This document shows, piece after piece, positions 55,715 through 64,000 of a stretch of DNA of 64,000 nucleotides. Positions within the stretch are counted from its first letter, which is position 1. The number at the start of each line of letters is the position of its first letter. The stretch comes from Sphingomonas baiyangensis (GTDB lineage: Bacteria; Pseudomonadota; Alphaproteobacteria; Sphingomonadales; Sphingomonadaceae), in the NCBI RefSeq assembly GCF_005144715.1, contig NZ_SWKR01000002.1, forward strand, positions 1,248,146-1,312,145, in the 5' to 3' direction. The position numbers and the translations under genes are program-made. A model generated the notes under the pieces. It saw nothing but the letters and a program-made list of their open reading frames with translations, was not told the origin of the DNA and ran no database searches.

Positions 55715-56524
55715 TCAGGGCTCGACGGCGGGCGGCGCGGCGGCCGCCTCGCGCCGGGCCTGCGCGCGGCGATTGAAGATGTTGAGCGACTCGACGCCCG
55801 CCGAGAACGCCATCGCGGCGTAGATATAGCCCTTGGGCACATGCACGCCGAAGCCTTCTGCGATGAGCACCATGCCGATCATCAGCAGGAAGCCGAGCGC
55901 CAGCATCACGACGCTGGGGTTTTTGGCGATGAAGTTGCCGAGCGGATCGGCGGCGAGCAGCATCACCGCCACCGCGACGATGACCGCGATGTACATCACC
56001 TCGACATAATCGGTCATGCCGACGGCGGTGAGGATCGAATCGACCGAGAACACGATGTCGAGCAGCACGATCTGGACGATCGCGGCCGCAAAGGTGAGCT
56101 CGCCCGCTTTCTTTTTGTCGAGCACCTCGTCGCTCGGACGGCTGTCGACCGAATGGTGGATTTCCTTGGTCGCCTTCCAGACGAGGAACAGCCCGCCGGC
56201 GATGAGAATGAGATCGCGCCACGAGAAATCGGTCTCGAAGGCGGGCTTGCCATATTCGTCGAGCGGGCCGGTGATGCCGAGGTCGACCACCGGCGCGGTC
56301 AATCCCACGATCCAGGCGATCATCGTCAGGAGCGCCAGGCGCATCACCAGCGCCAGGCCGATGCCGATGCGCCGCGCCTTCTGCCGCTCGGCCTCGGGCA
56401 GCTTGTTCGACAAGATCGAAATGAAGATGAGATTGTCGATGCCGAGCACTACCTCCATCACGACGAGCGTGACGAGCGCCGCCCAGACGGCGGGATCGGC
56501 GGCGAGCAGCGCAAGATTCTCCAT
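55715..56524 (-). CDS. TerC family integral membrane protein
   Basis: The 269-residue product has seven or so membrane spans. It contains the TerC hallmarks [18 protein letters not shown] near the start and [17 protein letters not shown] in the second half, each with an acidic residue in a span. HPIP-like [21 protein letters not shown] lies near the end. TerC proteins are linked to manganese efflux or metal homeostasis. Substrate is not determinable. Met 56524 is chosen over an upstream extension. It diverges from the cold-shock gene across 208 bases. Confidence 0.88.
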   Translation of the reverse strand: MENLALLAADPAVWAALVTLVVMEVVLGIDNLIFISILSNKLPEAERQKARRIGIGLALVMRLALLTMIAWIVGLTAPVVDLGITGPLDEYGKPAFETDFSWRDLILIAGGLFLVWKATKEIHHSVDSRPSDEVLDKKKAGELTFAAAIVQIVLLDIVFSVDSILTAVGMTDYVEVMYIAVIVAVAVMLLAADPLGNFIAKNPSVVMLALGFLLMIGMVLIAEGFGVHVPKGYIYAAMAFSAGVESLNIFNRRAQARREAAAAPPAVEP

Positions 56525-56732
56525 GGATCGTTCCTTTCCCACCACTCGTCGCACGTCGCAAGCCGGCTGGCCGCCGCACAACGTGCTTGCGTCGATTTCG
56601 TTCGCGATGCCCGTTTTTTTGCGCTATGCATAAGGCGTGGCGCAACGTTTTGCAGCGCCCGAACACCTGCGTTCATCGTCCGGCGCTTGTGGTTTTGGAT
56701 ATGGTTGGGCGAGCGGGAAGACGAACAGGGCA

Positions 56733-57530
56733 ATGAGTTTCGATCGAGGGCGCCGCGACGGACGCGGCGGGCGCGGCAAGGATAAGCGCGACTTTTTCGG
56801 CGGCGACGAAGGCGGCAGCAGCTTCCCTAGCTATGGCGGCGATCGCGGCGGCTTCGGCGGCGGTGACCGCTTCGGTGGCGGCGGCGGTTATGGCGGCGGC
56901 GGCGATCGCTTCGGCGGTGGTGGTGGTGGCGGCGGCTATGGCGGCGGCGGCGGCGGTGGCTTCCGCGGTGGTGGCGGTGGCGGTGGCGGCGGTGGCCGCG
57001 GCATGCCCCCCCAGGTCGTCGGCGAGGCGACCGGCGTGGTCAAGTTCTTCAACGGCCAGAAGGGCTTCGGCTTCATCGTGCGCGATGACGGCGCCGAGGA
57101 CGTGTTCGTGCACATCTCGGCAGTCGAGCAGGCGGGTCTTTCGGGCCTTGCCGAAGGGCAGCCGCTGGGCTTCACGCTCGTCGATCGCGGCGGCCGCATC
57201 TCGGCCACCGAACTCAAGATCGATGGCGAGCCGCTTCCCGTTTCGGGCGGTTCGAGCGCGCCGCCGCGCGACGGCGGCGGCGGCGATCGCGGCGGTCCGC
57301 AGCGCCAGCTTACCGGCGAGCGCGCATCGGGCACCGTCAAGTTCTTCAACGCGATGAAGGGCTTTGGCTTCATTCAGCGCGACGATGGTCAGCCCGACGC
57401 GTTCGTGCACATCTCGGCGGTGGAGCGTGCGGGCATGATCTCGCTCAACGAGGGCGACCGGCTCGAGTTCGAGCTCGAGGTCGATCGTCGCGGCAAGTAT
57501 GCAGCGGTGAACCTGCAGGCGCCGCAGTAA
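56733..57530 (+). CDS. glycine-rich protein with two cold-shock domains
   Basis: The 265-residue product has a low-complexity Gly/Arg/Asp/Phe region (about 4-92, repeats of GGDRFGGGGGYGGGG type). Cold-shock domain 1 (about 100-160, VVKFFNGQKGFGFIVRDD) and domain 2 (about 198-262, TVKFFNAMKGFGFIQRDD) follow, each with the KFFN...KGFGFI and DVFVHIS/DAFVHIS RNA-binding motifs. Nucleic-acid chaperone activity is expected. The Gly-rich arm resembles RGG-type disordered regions. An upstream frame extension to 56637 exists, but MSFDRGRRDG is the more natural start. Confidence 0.9.
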   Translation: MSFDRGRRDGRGGRGKDKRDFFGGDEGGSSFPSYGGDRGGFGGGDRFGGGGGYGGGGDRFGGGGGGGGYGGGGGGGFRGGGGGGGGGGRGMPPQVVGEATGVVKFFNGQKGFGFIVRDDGAEDVFVHISAVEQAGLSGLAEGQPLGFTLVDRGGRISATELKIDGEPLPVSGGSSAPPRDGGGGDRGGPQRQLTGERASGTVKFFNAMKGFGFIQRDDGQPDAFVHISAVERAGMISLNEGDRLEFELEVDRRGKYAAVNLQAPQ

Positions 57531-57552
57531 GCGGCATCGGGGATCGCCCCGC

Positions 57553-58386
57553 ATGCGGGTGACACGACACAAGGCGATGGGCGTCGCGGCGGCTTTGACC
57601 GTTGCGGCGCCCTTCGCTTTTGCGCAGGACCGCATAGCGGCGGCACCCGCCACCGCGCCGATCGCGGCGCAGGCCCCCTGCCCCGCCGCCATCCCCACAT
57701 ATCGGCCGGCGGTGAAGGCGCGCTACCGCCATGACGCGGGCGCGTTCACGCAAGGGCTGCTTTGGCACGACGGCGCGCTTTACGAGAGCACCGGCCAGGA
57801 AGGCCGTTCCGAGGTACGCCGCGTGGCGCTCGACGGCGGTCGCGTGCAGGCGCGCGCGCCGCTGCCCGCCGACCAGTTCGGCGAAGGGCTGGCGCGCGCG
57901 GGGAACGAGCTTGTCGCGCTGACATGGAAGCACGGCATCGCCCACCGCTTCGACGCGCGCACGCTGGCCTCGCGTGGCCGCTTTGCCTATCGCGGCGAAG
58001 GCTGGGGACTGACGACGCTGGGCGACGCCTTCGTCCGCAGCGACGGCAGCGACATGCTGATCTTCCACGACCCCGCGAGCTTCGCCGAAACGCGGCGCGT
58101 GGCGGTGACGATGGACGGTGTGCCGCTCGATGCGCTCAACGAGCTCGAGACGATCGACGGGCGCATCTGGGCCAATGTCTGGCAGCGCGACTGGATCGCG
58201 GTGATCGCGCCGGCGACGGGCTGCGTCGTCGCGCGCATCGACCTGTCGGCGCTGGTCGCCGAGATCGGCTATCGCGACGCCGACCGTGTGCTCAACGGCA
58301 TCGCGTTCGATCCCGCGCGCCGCCGCCTGTTCGTGACGGGCAAGGAATGGCCGACCTTGTTCGAGATCGCGCTGCCCGCGATCTGA
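57553..58386 (+). CDS. glutaminyl-peptide cyclotransferase, plant/bacterial type
   Basis: The 277-residue product has a signal peptide (cleavage near FAQD, about residue 25) and a five-bladed-propeller glutamine cyclotransferase domain. FTQGLLWHDGALYESTGQEGRS, FGEGLARAG, ALTWKHGIAHRFDA and LNELETIDGRIWANVWQRDWI are visible, along with LNGIAFDPARRRLFVTGKEWP. It converts N-terminal glutamine to pyroglutamate in exported proteins. It follows the cold-shock gene by 22 bases, probably by chance. Confidence 0.88.
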   Translation: MRVTRHKAMGVAAALTVAAPFAFAQDRIAAAPATAPIAAQAPCPAAIPTYRPAVKARYRHDAGAFTQGLLWHDGALYESTGQEGRSEVRRVALDGGRVQARAPLPADQFGEGLARAGNELVALTWKHGIAHRFDARTLASRGRFAYRGEGWGLTTLGDAFVRSDGSDMLIFHDPASFAETRRVAVTMDGVPLDALNELETIDGRIWANVWQRDWIAVIAPATGCVVARIDLSALVAEIGYRDADRVLNGIAFDPARRRLFVTGKEWPTLFEIALPAI

Positions 58387-58450
58387 AACGCTGCGTTTCG
58401 CGGATATCGCCGCGCGCTTGCCGGTTGTCTCGGTGAGAGGAGATTGTAGC

Positions 58451-59401
58451 ATGGGCCGATTGATCGACGGACAATGGCATGGCGAGGAGCCGGTGGCGCC
58501 CACCGACGACAAGGGCGACTTCCAGCGCGCCGATTCGACGTTTCGCGACTGGCTCACCGCCGATGGCGCCGCCGGTCCCGACGGGCAGCGCGGCGTCGCC
58601 GCCAAGGCCGATCGCTTCCACCTCTATGTCAGCCTCGCCTGCCCCTGGGCGCATCGCACGCTGGTGGTGCGCGCGCTGAAGGGGCTCGAGGCGCTGCTGC
58701 CCGTCACCGTCGTCGGCCCGGTGATGGCCGAGCATGGCTGGAGCTTCCTGCCCGAATATGGAGGCACCGGCGATCCGCTCTATGGCTTCGACCATTTGCA
58801 CCAGATCTACACCACTGCCGATCCCGAGATGACGGGCAAGGTGACGGTGCCAGTATTGTGGGACAAGGCCGAGCGGCGAATCGTGAACAACGAATCGTCG
58901 GAGATCATCCGCATGTTCAACACCGCCTTCGACGCACTGGGCGCGCGCGAGGGCGACTTCTATCCGGTGGCGCTGCGCGACGAGATCGATGCGGTGAACG
59001 ACCGCGTCTACAAGACGGTGAACAACGGCGTGTACCGCGCGGGCTTCGCCAAGCAGCAGGCGGCCTATGAAAAGGCTGCGCGCGCATTGTTCGAGAGCCT
59101 CGAGTGGCTCGAGGAGCGGCTCGACGGGCGCGAGTGGCTGGTGGGCGACGTGTTGACCGAAGCCGATATCCGGCTGTTCACGACGCTGATCCGCTTCGAT
59201 GCCGTCTATCACGGCCACTTCAAGTGCAACTGGCGGCGCATTGTCGACTATCCGCGGCTGCACGCGCTGATGGAGCGCGTGCTGGCGCTGCCGGGCGTCG
59301 CCGACACGGTCGACTTCGACCATATCAAAACGCATTATTATCGCAGCCACCCCGAGGTGAACCCGACGCGGATCGTGCCGATCGGCCCCGAGCGCGTGTA
59401 G
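58451..59401 (+). CDS. glutathionyl-hydroquinone reductase (omega-like GST, YqjG type)
   Basis: The 316-residue product reduces glutathionyl-hydroquinones, using a cysteine in LYVSLACPWAHRTLVVRALKG (Cys near 63), the family's active-site motif. Other marks are VPVLWDKAERRIVNNESSEIIRM, NDRVYKTVNNGVYRAGFA, and KCNWRRIVDYPRL. AGGAG lies 9 bases before the ATG. Neighbouring genes do not suggest a specific aromatic substrate. Confidence 0.92.
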   Translation: MGRLIDGQWHGEEPVAPTDDKGDFQRADSTFRDWLTADGAAGPDGQRGVAAKADRFHLYVSLACPWAHRTLVVRALKGLEALLPVTVVGPVMAEHGWSFLPEYGGTGDPLYGFDHLHQIYTTADPEMTGKVTVPVLWDKAERRIVNNESSEIIRMFNTAFDALGAREGDFYPVALRDEIDAVNDRVYKTVNNGVYRAGFAKQQAAYEKAARALFESLEWLEERLDGREWLVGDVLTEADIRLFTTLIRFDAVYHGHFKCNWRRIVDYPRLHALMERVLALPGVADTVDFDHIKTHYYRSHPEVNPTRIVPIGPERV

Positions 59402-59404
59402 CGC

Positions 59405-60589
59405 TCAGCGCAGGCCGGTCAGCCAGCCGGCGAGCGCGCCGCCGAGGATCACCGCCGGCGCCACCCACGCTCCGCGCAATCGCCACGTCGCCAGCAGCGC
59501 GAGTGCGAACAGCGCGAGCGCGATCGGCCACGCCTCGATCCTGAGTGCGGTCGCGCGCGCGAGGTCTATCAGCGTCGCCGCGATCACGCCTACCACGGCG
59601 GCTGCGACGCCGATAAGCAGGCGATGCAGCGCAGGCATCTCGACCAGCGCCTCGAGCCGTTCGAACAGCACGAGCGAGAAGGCGAATGCGGGCAGGAACA
59701 TGCCGGCGGTTACGGCAAGCGCACCCCAGAACCCACCCGCCACATAGCCCGCAAAGGTGGCGAAGATCACCAGCGGCGCCGGGAGGACGCCGGCGATGGC
59801 AACGCCGTCGAGAAACGCGCCGTCGCTCAGCCAGCCACGGCCGACGGTGTCGGCGCGCACATAGGGAATGGCGGTGTAGGCGCCGCCGAAAGTTAGCAGC
59901 CCGCCCTTGAGGCCGGCGACGAACAGCGCCGCCAACGTCACCGGCGCGGCATCGGCAGCGACGGTGGTGGGGCGGCCGAGCGATGCCGCGACGACGGCGA
60001 TGCCGATCGCCAGCGCGACGATGCCGAGCAACGCCAGCCGCCGCGCCGATACGGCATAGGCAAGCCCGCCGGTGACGAGCGGCAGCCAGAACGGCACGCC
60101 GAGCAGCGTCGTGGCGGCGCTCGCGGCGGCGATGGCAGCAAGCGTGCGATCCTCGATGGCATGCTGGCCGATGCGCACGATGGCGCGCAGGATGATCGCG
60201 AGCACCACGACCTGCACGCCGAGCAGCAGGCCGCTCAAATCCCCTACGCCGGCGAGAAAATTGACGTAGAGCCACCCGCAGGCGAGCATCAGGATCAGGC
60301 CGGGCAGCATGAAGCCGAGCCCCGCGAGCAGCCCGCCCAGCCGGCCGCGCGCGATCATGCCCAGGTGCACGCACAGCTCGTGCGCCTCGGGCCCCGGCAA
60401 CACCTGCATCACCGCGAGCAGGCGGTTGAAGCGCGCGCGATCGATCCAGCGCTCGTCCTCGACCAACGCTTCGCGCACCATCGCGATCTGCGCGACGGGT
60501 CCGCCGAATGCGAGCATGCCGAAGCGCAGGAACTTGGCGAACAGCGCGAAGAGGCTCAATCGTCGCGGATCAACGAGTCCGGTAGTCAT
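59405..60589 (-). CDS. chrA: chromate transporter, two-domain ChrA
   Basis: The 394-residue product has about 10-12 membrane spans in two CHR halves. The first shows FGGPVAQIAMVREALVEDERWI and LPGPEAHELCVHLGMIARG. The second shows FGGAYTAIPYVRADTVGRGWLSDGAF and LPAPLVIFATFAGYVAGG. The paired FGG and LPGP/LPAP motifs define the long ChrA form that exports chromate by proton antiport. Some members have other or unknown anions. It converges with the hydroquinone reductase gene, with only 3 bases between stops. Confidence 0.88.
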   Translation of the reverse strand: MTTGLVDPRRLSLFALFAKFLRFGMLAFGGPVAQIAMVREALVEDERWIDRARFNRLLAVMQVLPGPEAHELCVHLGMIARGRLGGLLAGLGFMLPGLILMLACGWLYVNFLAGVGDLSGLLLGVQVVVLAIILRAIVRIGQHAIEDRTLAAIAAASAATTLLGVPFWLPLVTGGLAYAVSARRLALLGIVALAIGIAVVAASLGRPTTVAADAAPVTLAALFVAGLKGGLLTFGGAYTAIPYVRADTVGRGWLSDGAFLDGVAIAGVLPAPLVIFATFAGYVAGGFWGALAVTAGMFLPAFAFSLVLFERLEALVEMPALHRLLIGVAAAVVGVIAATLIDLARATALRIEAWPIALALFALALLATWRLRGAWVAPAVILGGALAGWLTGLR

Positions 60590-60716
60590 CAGGCACGCTC
60601 CCTTGCCGCACGAGGCGGGTGGAGCGGACTTGGACGGAGGACCGCCTGAACGGGCGTCCGCATCGGCCCGGTGGCCCAGCTATCCTATCAACATGCCGAC
60701 CGCGTCAATGCCGATT

Positions 60717-62315
60717 TCAGCCGATCATCCGCCGCAGCGTGTCGATGCGGTCCGCCTCGGCGGCGGGCTTGTCGTGGCGGATGCGGCTGATGCGCGGGAA
60801 GCGCATCGCGAGGCCTGATTTGTGGCGCTTCGATTCGTGAATCGAATCGAAGGCGACTTCGAGCACGAGCGACTTCTCGACCTCGCGCACCGGACCGAAG
60901 CGGTTCTGCGTGTGGTTGCGCACGAAGCGATCGAGCCATTTGAGCTCCTCGTCGGTGAAGCCCGAATAGGCCTTGCCGACGGGCAGCAGTTCGCCGTCCT
61001 CGCTCCAGCAGCCGAAGGTATAGTCGCTGTAGAAGCTCGATCGCTTGCCCGATCCGCGCTGCGCGTACATCATCACGCAATCGGCGACGAGCGGATCGCG
61101 CTTCCATTTGTACCACAGCCCCACGCGCCGCCCCGCGACATAGGGGCTGTCGCGCCGCTTGAGCATCACGCCCTCGATCGCCGAATCGCGCGCGCCGGCG
61201 CGGATTGTGGTGAGCGCGTCGAAATGCTCGGCGTCGATGACGCGGCTGAGGTCGAAGCGGTCGGCGTCGAGGCGCGGCATCAGCGCCTCGAGCGCGGCGC
61301 GGCGCCGGTGCCATGGCTGCTCGCGCAGATCGGTGCCGGCATCGAACAGCATGTCGTACAGCCGCACGAAGGCAGGAAACTCGTCGAGCATCTTGCGCGA
61401 AACGACCTTGCGCCCGAGTCGCTGTTGCAGCGCGTTGAAGCTGGCGGCCCCCTCGCCCTCGCCAATGCTGCCGCCCTGCGCCTCGCCCTTCACCAGCAGT
61501 TCGCCATCGAGCACGCACGGGGTCGTGAAGGCGGCGGCCACCTCGGGGAAGCTGGCGGTGATGTCCTCGCCGGCGCGACTGTATAGGCGCGTCTGTCCGG
61601 CAACGTGGACGAGCTGGACGCGGATGCCGTCCCATTTCCATTCGGCGACATAGTCGGCGAGGTCGATGCGCAGATCCTCGAGCGGGTGCGCGAGCATGAA
61701 GGGGCGGAACACGGGCACGTTGGCGGCGCTCGGCTGCTCGCCCCTGCCTTCGGCCCAGGCAAACAGCGCCGCGTAAGGCGGCTTGAGCCCGTGCCACACT
61801 TCCTCAACCGCATCGACATCGAGCCCGAAGCCTTGTGCGAGCGCGGTCTTGGCGAGGCGCGCCGACACGCCGACGCGCAAGCCGCCGGTGGCGAGCTTGA
61901 GCAGCGCATAGCGTTCGTCGGGTTCGAGGCGATCGAGCATGTCGGCGAGTGCTGCGGGCGCCTCGGCGCGGCCGAGCGTGGCCAGCCGGTCGATCACCTG
62001 CGCGACGGTCAGCGCCTCGGCATTGCTCGTCCGCGCGGCGGGGTTCTCGGGCCACAGCAGCGCCACGGTCTCGGCGGTGTCGCCCACGAACTCGCGGCTC
62101 ATCGCGAACAGCACAGGATCGGTGCGTTCGGAAATGAGCGTGCGGATGACCGCGGGCTTGACGGCGGGAAGGTCGAGATCGCCGGTAAGCGCCGCCATCG
62201 CCCAGCCGCGATCGGGATCGGGCGTGGCGCGCAGATAGTCGCCGATCAGCCGCAGCTTGGCATTGCGCGAGCGGGTGAAGACCAGCCGGTCGAGCAGGTC
62301 GGCAAAGGCGCGCAT
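60717..62315 (-). CDS. ATP-dependent DNA ligase, cisplatin-damage-response type
   Basis: The 532-residue product has an N-terminal DNA-binding domain (about 1-200, with YALLKLATGGLRVGVSARLAK), and the adenylation motif I EWKWDGIR with the reactive Lys near 226. Motif III-like RLYDMLFDAGTD, motif IV EGVMLKRRDSPY, motif V WYKWKRDP and an OB-fold C-terminal part with LAMRFPRISRIRHDK follow. The family is normally clustered with an exonuclease, a DEAD/DEAH helicase and a phosphoesterase. None of these lies next to it here, unlike in most alphaproteobacteria. Confidence 0.9.
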   Translation of the reverse strand: MRAFADLLDRLVFTRSRNAKLRLIGDYLRATPDPDRGWAMAALTGDLDLPAVKPAVIRTLISERTDPVLFAMSREFVGDTAETVALLWPENPAARTSNAEALTVAQVIDRLATLGRAEAPAALADMLDRLEPDERYALLKLATGGLRVGVSARLAKTALAQGFGLDVDAVEEVWHGLKPPYAALFAWAEGRGEQPSAANVPVFRPFMLAHPLEDLRIDLADYVAEWKWDGIRVQLVHVAGQTRLYSRAGEDITASFPEVAAAFTTPCVLDGELLVKGEAQGGSIGEGEGAASFNALQQRLGRKVVSRKMLDEFPAFVRLYDMLFDAGTDLREQPWHRRRAALEALMPRLDADRFDLSRVIDAEHFDALTTIRAGARDSAIEGVMLKRRDSPYVAGRRVGLWYKWKRDPLVADCVMMYAQRGSGKRSSFYSDYTFGCWSEDGELLPVGKAYSGFTDEELKWLDRFVRNHTQNRFGPVREVEKSLVLEVAFDSIHESKRHKSGLAMRFPRISRIRHDKPAAEADRIDTLRRMIG

Positions 62316-62341
62316 CGTCTATCCGGTCCGCGATGGCGCGA

Positions 62342-62527
62342 TCAGGACAGCGTGTCCTTGACCTTCCTGCCTGCCAGCAGCCCGAGCACCAGCAGGATGA
62401 CGAAGATGGCGACCGCGATGAAGAACAGGATCTTGGCGATGTCGATGAAGGCACCGCCGATGCCTCCGAAACCGAGAACGGCCATGACGAGGCCGATGAC
62501 GAGGAATATCACTGCCCAGCGAATCAT
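62342..62527 (-). CDS. DUF1328 family small membrane protein
   Basis: This 61-residue hydrophobic protein has two spans (about 3-22 and 30-52) with the Gly-rich hinge [19 protein letters not shown] and a basic end GRKVKDTLS, as in YtjA/DUF1328 proteins of unknown function. AAAGGGAGAA precedes the ATG. It lies 26 bases upstream of the ligase gene and might be co-transcribed. Confidence 0.85.
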   Translation of the reverse strand: MIRWAVIFLVIGLVMAVLGFGGIGGAFIDIAKILFFIAVAIFVILLVLGLLAGRKVKDTLS

Positions 62528-62584
62528 GATGGCGTTCTCCCTTTTATGAGCCGACCAACCGCGCCGCCACGGCGATGGTTCCGC

Positions 62585-63091
62585 TCAGCGCACGCGGTCA
62601 TAGCGATAGACGATCTCACGGGGCTGCTTGCCGGCGCCGTCGATACGCACCCAGAAATCGAGGCCGCCGGGCCGTGTGCGATCGAGCGTCGCACCGTCGA
62701 AATAATAGCGCTGGCCCTCGATCGCGATCAGCCGGAACTCGACGGGCTTGCGCGTGCCGTCTTCCCAGCCGGTGAAATCGGGGTTGAAATGGCGGTAGCG
62801 CAGGACGACGCCGCCATCGCGCTCGATGATCTGCGACAGTTCCATCAGCGTGACGCGGCCGTCGCGCATCTCGTAGAAATGCCCCGTGATCTGTCCGCCG
62901 GCAGGCGCCGAATAGCTCTCGCCCGCCTCGCCGCTCGCACTCGTGCCGCGCCATTCGCCGGCGATCCAGGCCATGTCGGCAAGCGTCGCGCGCATCGGCT
63001 GCTCGCCGGGCGCGAGCGTGCGCGTCTGCGCTGGAAGCGCCGAGCCGGGGGCGCTCTGGGCGAGCAGGGCGGCGAGCAGCGGCACGAGCAT
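62585..63091 (-). CDS. exported DUF6265-like protein
   Basis: The 168-residue product has a short signal peptide (MLVPLLAALLAQSAPG) and a lipocalin-like beta domain. It shows MAWIAGEWRGTSASGEAGES, HFYEMRDGRVTLMELSQII and YYFDGATLDRTRPG. This WIAGxW start and overall pattern match DUF6265-type periplasmic proteins of unknown function. An upstream Met at 63124 is less consistent with the signal peptide. Confidence 0.7.
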   Translation of the reverse strand: MLVPLLAALLAQSAPGSALPAQTRTLAPGEQPMRATLADMAWIAGEWRGTSASGEAGESYSAPAGGQITGHFYEMRDGRVTLMELSQIIERDGGVVLRYRHFNPDFTGWEDGTRKPVEFRLIAIEGQRYYFDGATLDRTRPGGLDFWVRIDGAGKQPREIVYRYDRVR

Positions 63092-63184
63092 GGCGTTTCC
63101 CCCCGAAGGCGGCATCCGCCGCACGACGCGGCATATCGCGAGCGTACGGCGATGTCGCCTGCGCTTTTGCCGGTGTGCCGGGGA

Positions 63185-63685
63185 TCAGCCCTTGCGGCTG
63201 GCCTCGAACAGGAACCAGGCGCGCTCCTCGGCCTGGTCGGTCCAGTCGTCGAGGATGCCGCTGGTCGCATTGTCCTTGGCATCGTCGACGATGTCCTTGG
63301 CCTCGCGCAGCAGCTCGACGAGCTTCAGATTGTCTTCGCGCAGCTCGACGAGCATCTCGGCGGCGGGGACGAAATCCTTGTCATTGTCCTTGATCGTCTG
63401 ATGCCGGGCGATGTCGCCGATCGAGCGCAGCGTGGTGTTGCCCGTTTTGCGCACGCGCTCGGCGATGGCGTCGGTCGTGGCCAGGATCTGCGCGGCCTGA
63501 TCGTCGAGCATCAAATGATAGTCGCGGAAATGCGGGCCCGAGACGTGCCAGTGGAAGTTCTTCGTCTTGAGGTACAGCGCGTAGCTGTCGGCGAGGATGC
63601 CGTTCAGCGCCTCGGCCACGGTCTTGGCGTCGTTCGCCTTGAGATCGGTGGGGGTCTTGAGCGCGGGATTGGGATTGTCGGCCAT
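63185..63685 (-). CDS. dps: Dps family DNA-binding ferritin-like protein
   Basis: Dps forms a 12-mer that oxidises and stores iron and protects DNA under stress. The 166-residue product has the ferroxidase motif LYLKTKNFHWHVSGPHFRDYH (split by its length), HLMLDDQAAQILATTDAIAERVR, and a C-terminal helix ending AEERAWFLFEASRKG. The N-terminal tail (about 1-20) is Lys/Asn-rich and could contact DNA. It is monocistronic. Confidence 0.93.
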   Translation of the reverse strand: MADNPNPALKTPTDLKANDAKTVAEALNGILADSYALYLKTKNFHWHVSGPHFRDYHLMLDDQAAQILATTDAIAERVRKTGNTTLRSIGDIARHQTIKDNDKDFVPAAEMLVELREDNLKLVELLREAKDIVDDAKDNATSGILDDWTDQAEERAWFLFEASRKG

Positions 63686-63772
63686 CTGAATCTCCGAAGT
63701 TCGGTTCGGATCGACAACGACCGGCCGGCTTATTCGCTCCCTCGGAATTCGCCGATCAGCATGATCGCCCGC

Positions 63773-64000
63773 CTAGATGATCCGCAAGGCCGAAAGGCAC
63801 GCGGCACTGCCCAGCGCGGCGAGAATTACCGCTGCACTCCATCGCCAGATGTCGAGCGGCAGGCGGCGCCAGCGATGCTCGCCGAGCAGCACCGCGGGAA
63901 CACTGGCGAGCGTCGCGCCGATACTGGCGCCGACCGCGGCAAGCAGCGGCGAGCTGCCCCAGATGCCCGTACCGAAGGCGATGAACTGCGTGCGATCGCC
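63773..64000 (-). CDS. GDT1/TMEM165 (UPF0016) family cation transporter, 3' end only
   Basis: The window edge cuts this minus-strand gene. The 75 visible residues start GDRTQFIAFGTG, the second half of the ExGD(K/R)T motif that defines UPF0016/GDT1 proteins, and continue with three hydrophobic segments ending ACLSALRII. Family members move Mn2+ or Ca2+. The upstream part, including any first motif copy, is outside the window. Confidence 0.7.
   Translation of the reverse strand, partial: GDRTQFIAFGTGIWGSSPLLAAVGASIGATLASVPAVLLGEHRWRRLPLDIWRWSAAVILAALGSAACLSALRII

Noticed and set aside
56820..57000. Tandem repeat that could be a CRISPR-like or VNTR array
   Set aside because: The repetition is glycine codon bias within one reading frame, without equal spacers or conserved repeat units.

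Overview
The window is high-GC, gene-dense chromosomal DNA from an aerobic anoxygenic phototrophic alphaproteobacterium, most likely a sphingomonad. The reasons are a complete bacteriochlorophyll-a and type-2 reaction centre gene set with the oxygen-dependent cyclase acsF (no bchE here), no pufQ or pufX, a four-haem PufC, and alphaproteobacterial housekeeping neighbours such as the lptC-lptA-lptB-rpoN block and a fused thiS-thiG gene. No species is named because none can be proved from the sequence.

Positions 1-33650 are a photosynthesis gene cluster in four transcription blocks. (1) Plus strand, 212-15347: bchF-bchN-bchB-bchH-bchL-bchM-lhaA-puhA-puhB-puhC-orf96-acsF-puhE-hemA, an almost gapless run in which most neighbours overlap by 1-11 bases. 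(2) Minus strand, 27062-17368: crtF, then bchC-bchX-bchY-bchZ-pufB-pufA-pufL-pufM-pufC. Two genes of unrelated type (DUF4197, DUF3422) sit between the 3' ends of blocks 1 and 2. (3) Plus strand: crtD-crtC. (4) Minus strand, 33099-29461: bchI-bchD-bchO and a coupled 60-residue membrane ORF, with tspO diverging from bchI. Together these genes make Mg-protoporphyrin, its monomethyl ester, protochlorophyllide, chlorophyllide and 3-hydroxyethyl-bacteriochlorophyllide, the LH1 and reaction centre proteins, assembly factors, and the late hydroxylation, desaturation and methylation steps of acyclic carotenoids. The final bacteriochlorophyll steps (bchG, bchP), early carotenoid genes (crtB, crtI), the regulator ppsR and any ppaA/aerR are not in the window.

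Four promoter regions (upstream of bchF, bchC, crtF/crtD and bchI/tspO) each carry two adjacent PpsR/CrtJ-like palindromes (TGT-N12-ACA with at most one outer-base change). This makes one shared light/oxygen regulon likely. At two of the four regions the palindromes interlock as TGT-N12-ACGT-N12-ACA.

Positions 33748-64000 are housekeeping and accessory genes. They comprise a DUF2189 membrane protein, the ccmC-D-E-F-G-H-I cytochrome c maturation operon (useful for haem attachment to PufC), an alkaline-phosphatase-fold sulfatase, a glutathione transferase, dapE, a GGDEF-EAL protein, an Smr protein, mltA, a Tim44-domain protein, a CsbD-like protein, thiSG, aroQ, accB-accC, rpoN-lptB-lptA-lptC-rnd, a TerC-family protein, a glycine-rich double cold-shock protein, a glutaminyl cyclase, a glutathionyl-hydroquinone reductase, a chromate transporter, an ATP-dependent DNA ligase, a DUF1328 peptide, a lipocalin-like exported protein, dps, and the 3' end of a GDT1/TMEM165-family gene. 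No tRNA, rRNA, insertion sequence, prophage or CRISPR array was seen. No gene-free stretch exceeds about 210 bases.
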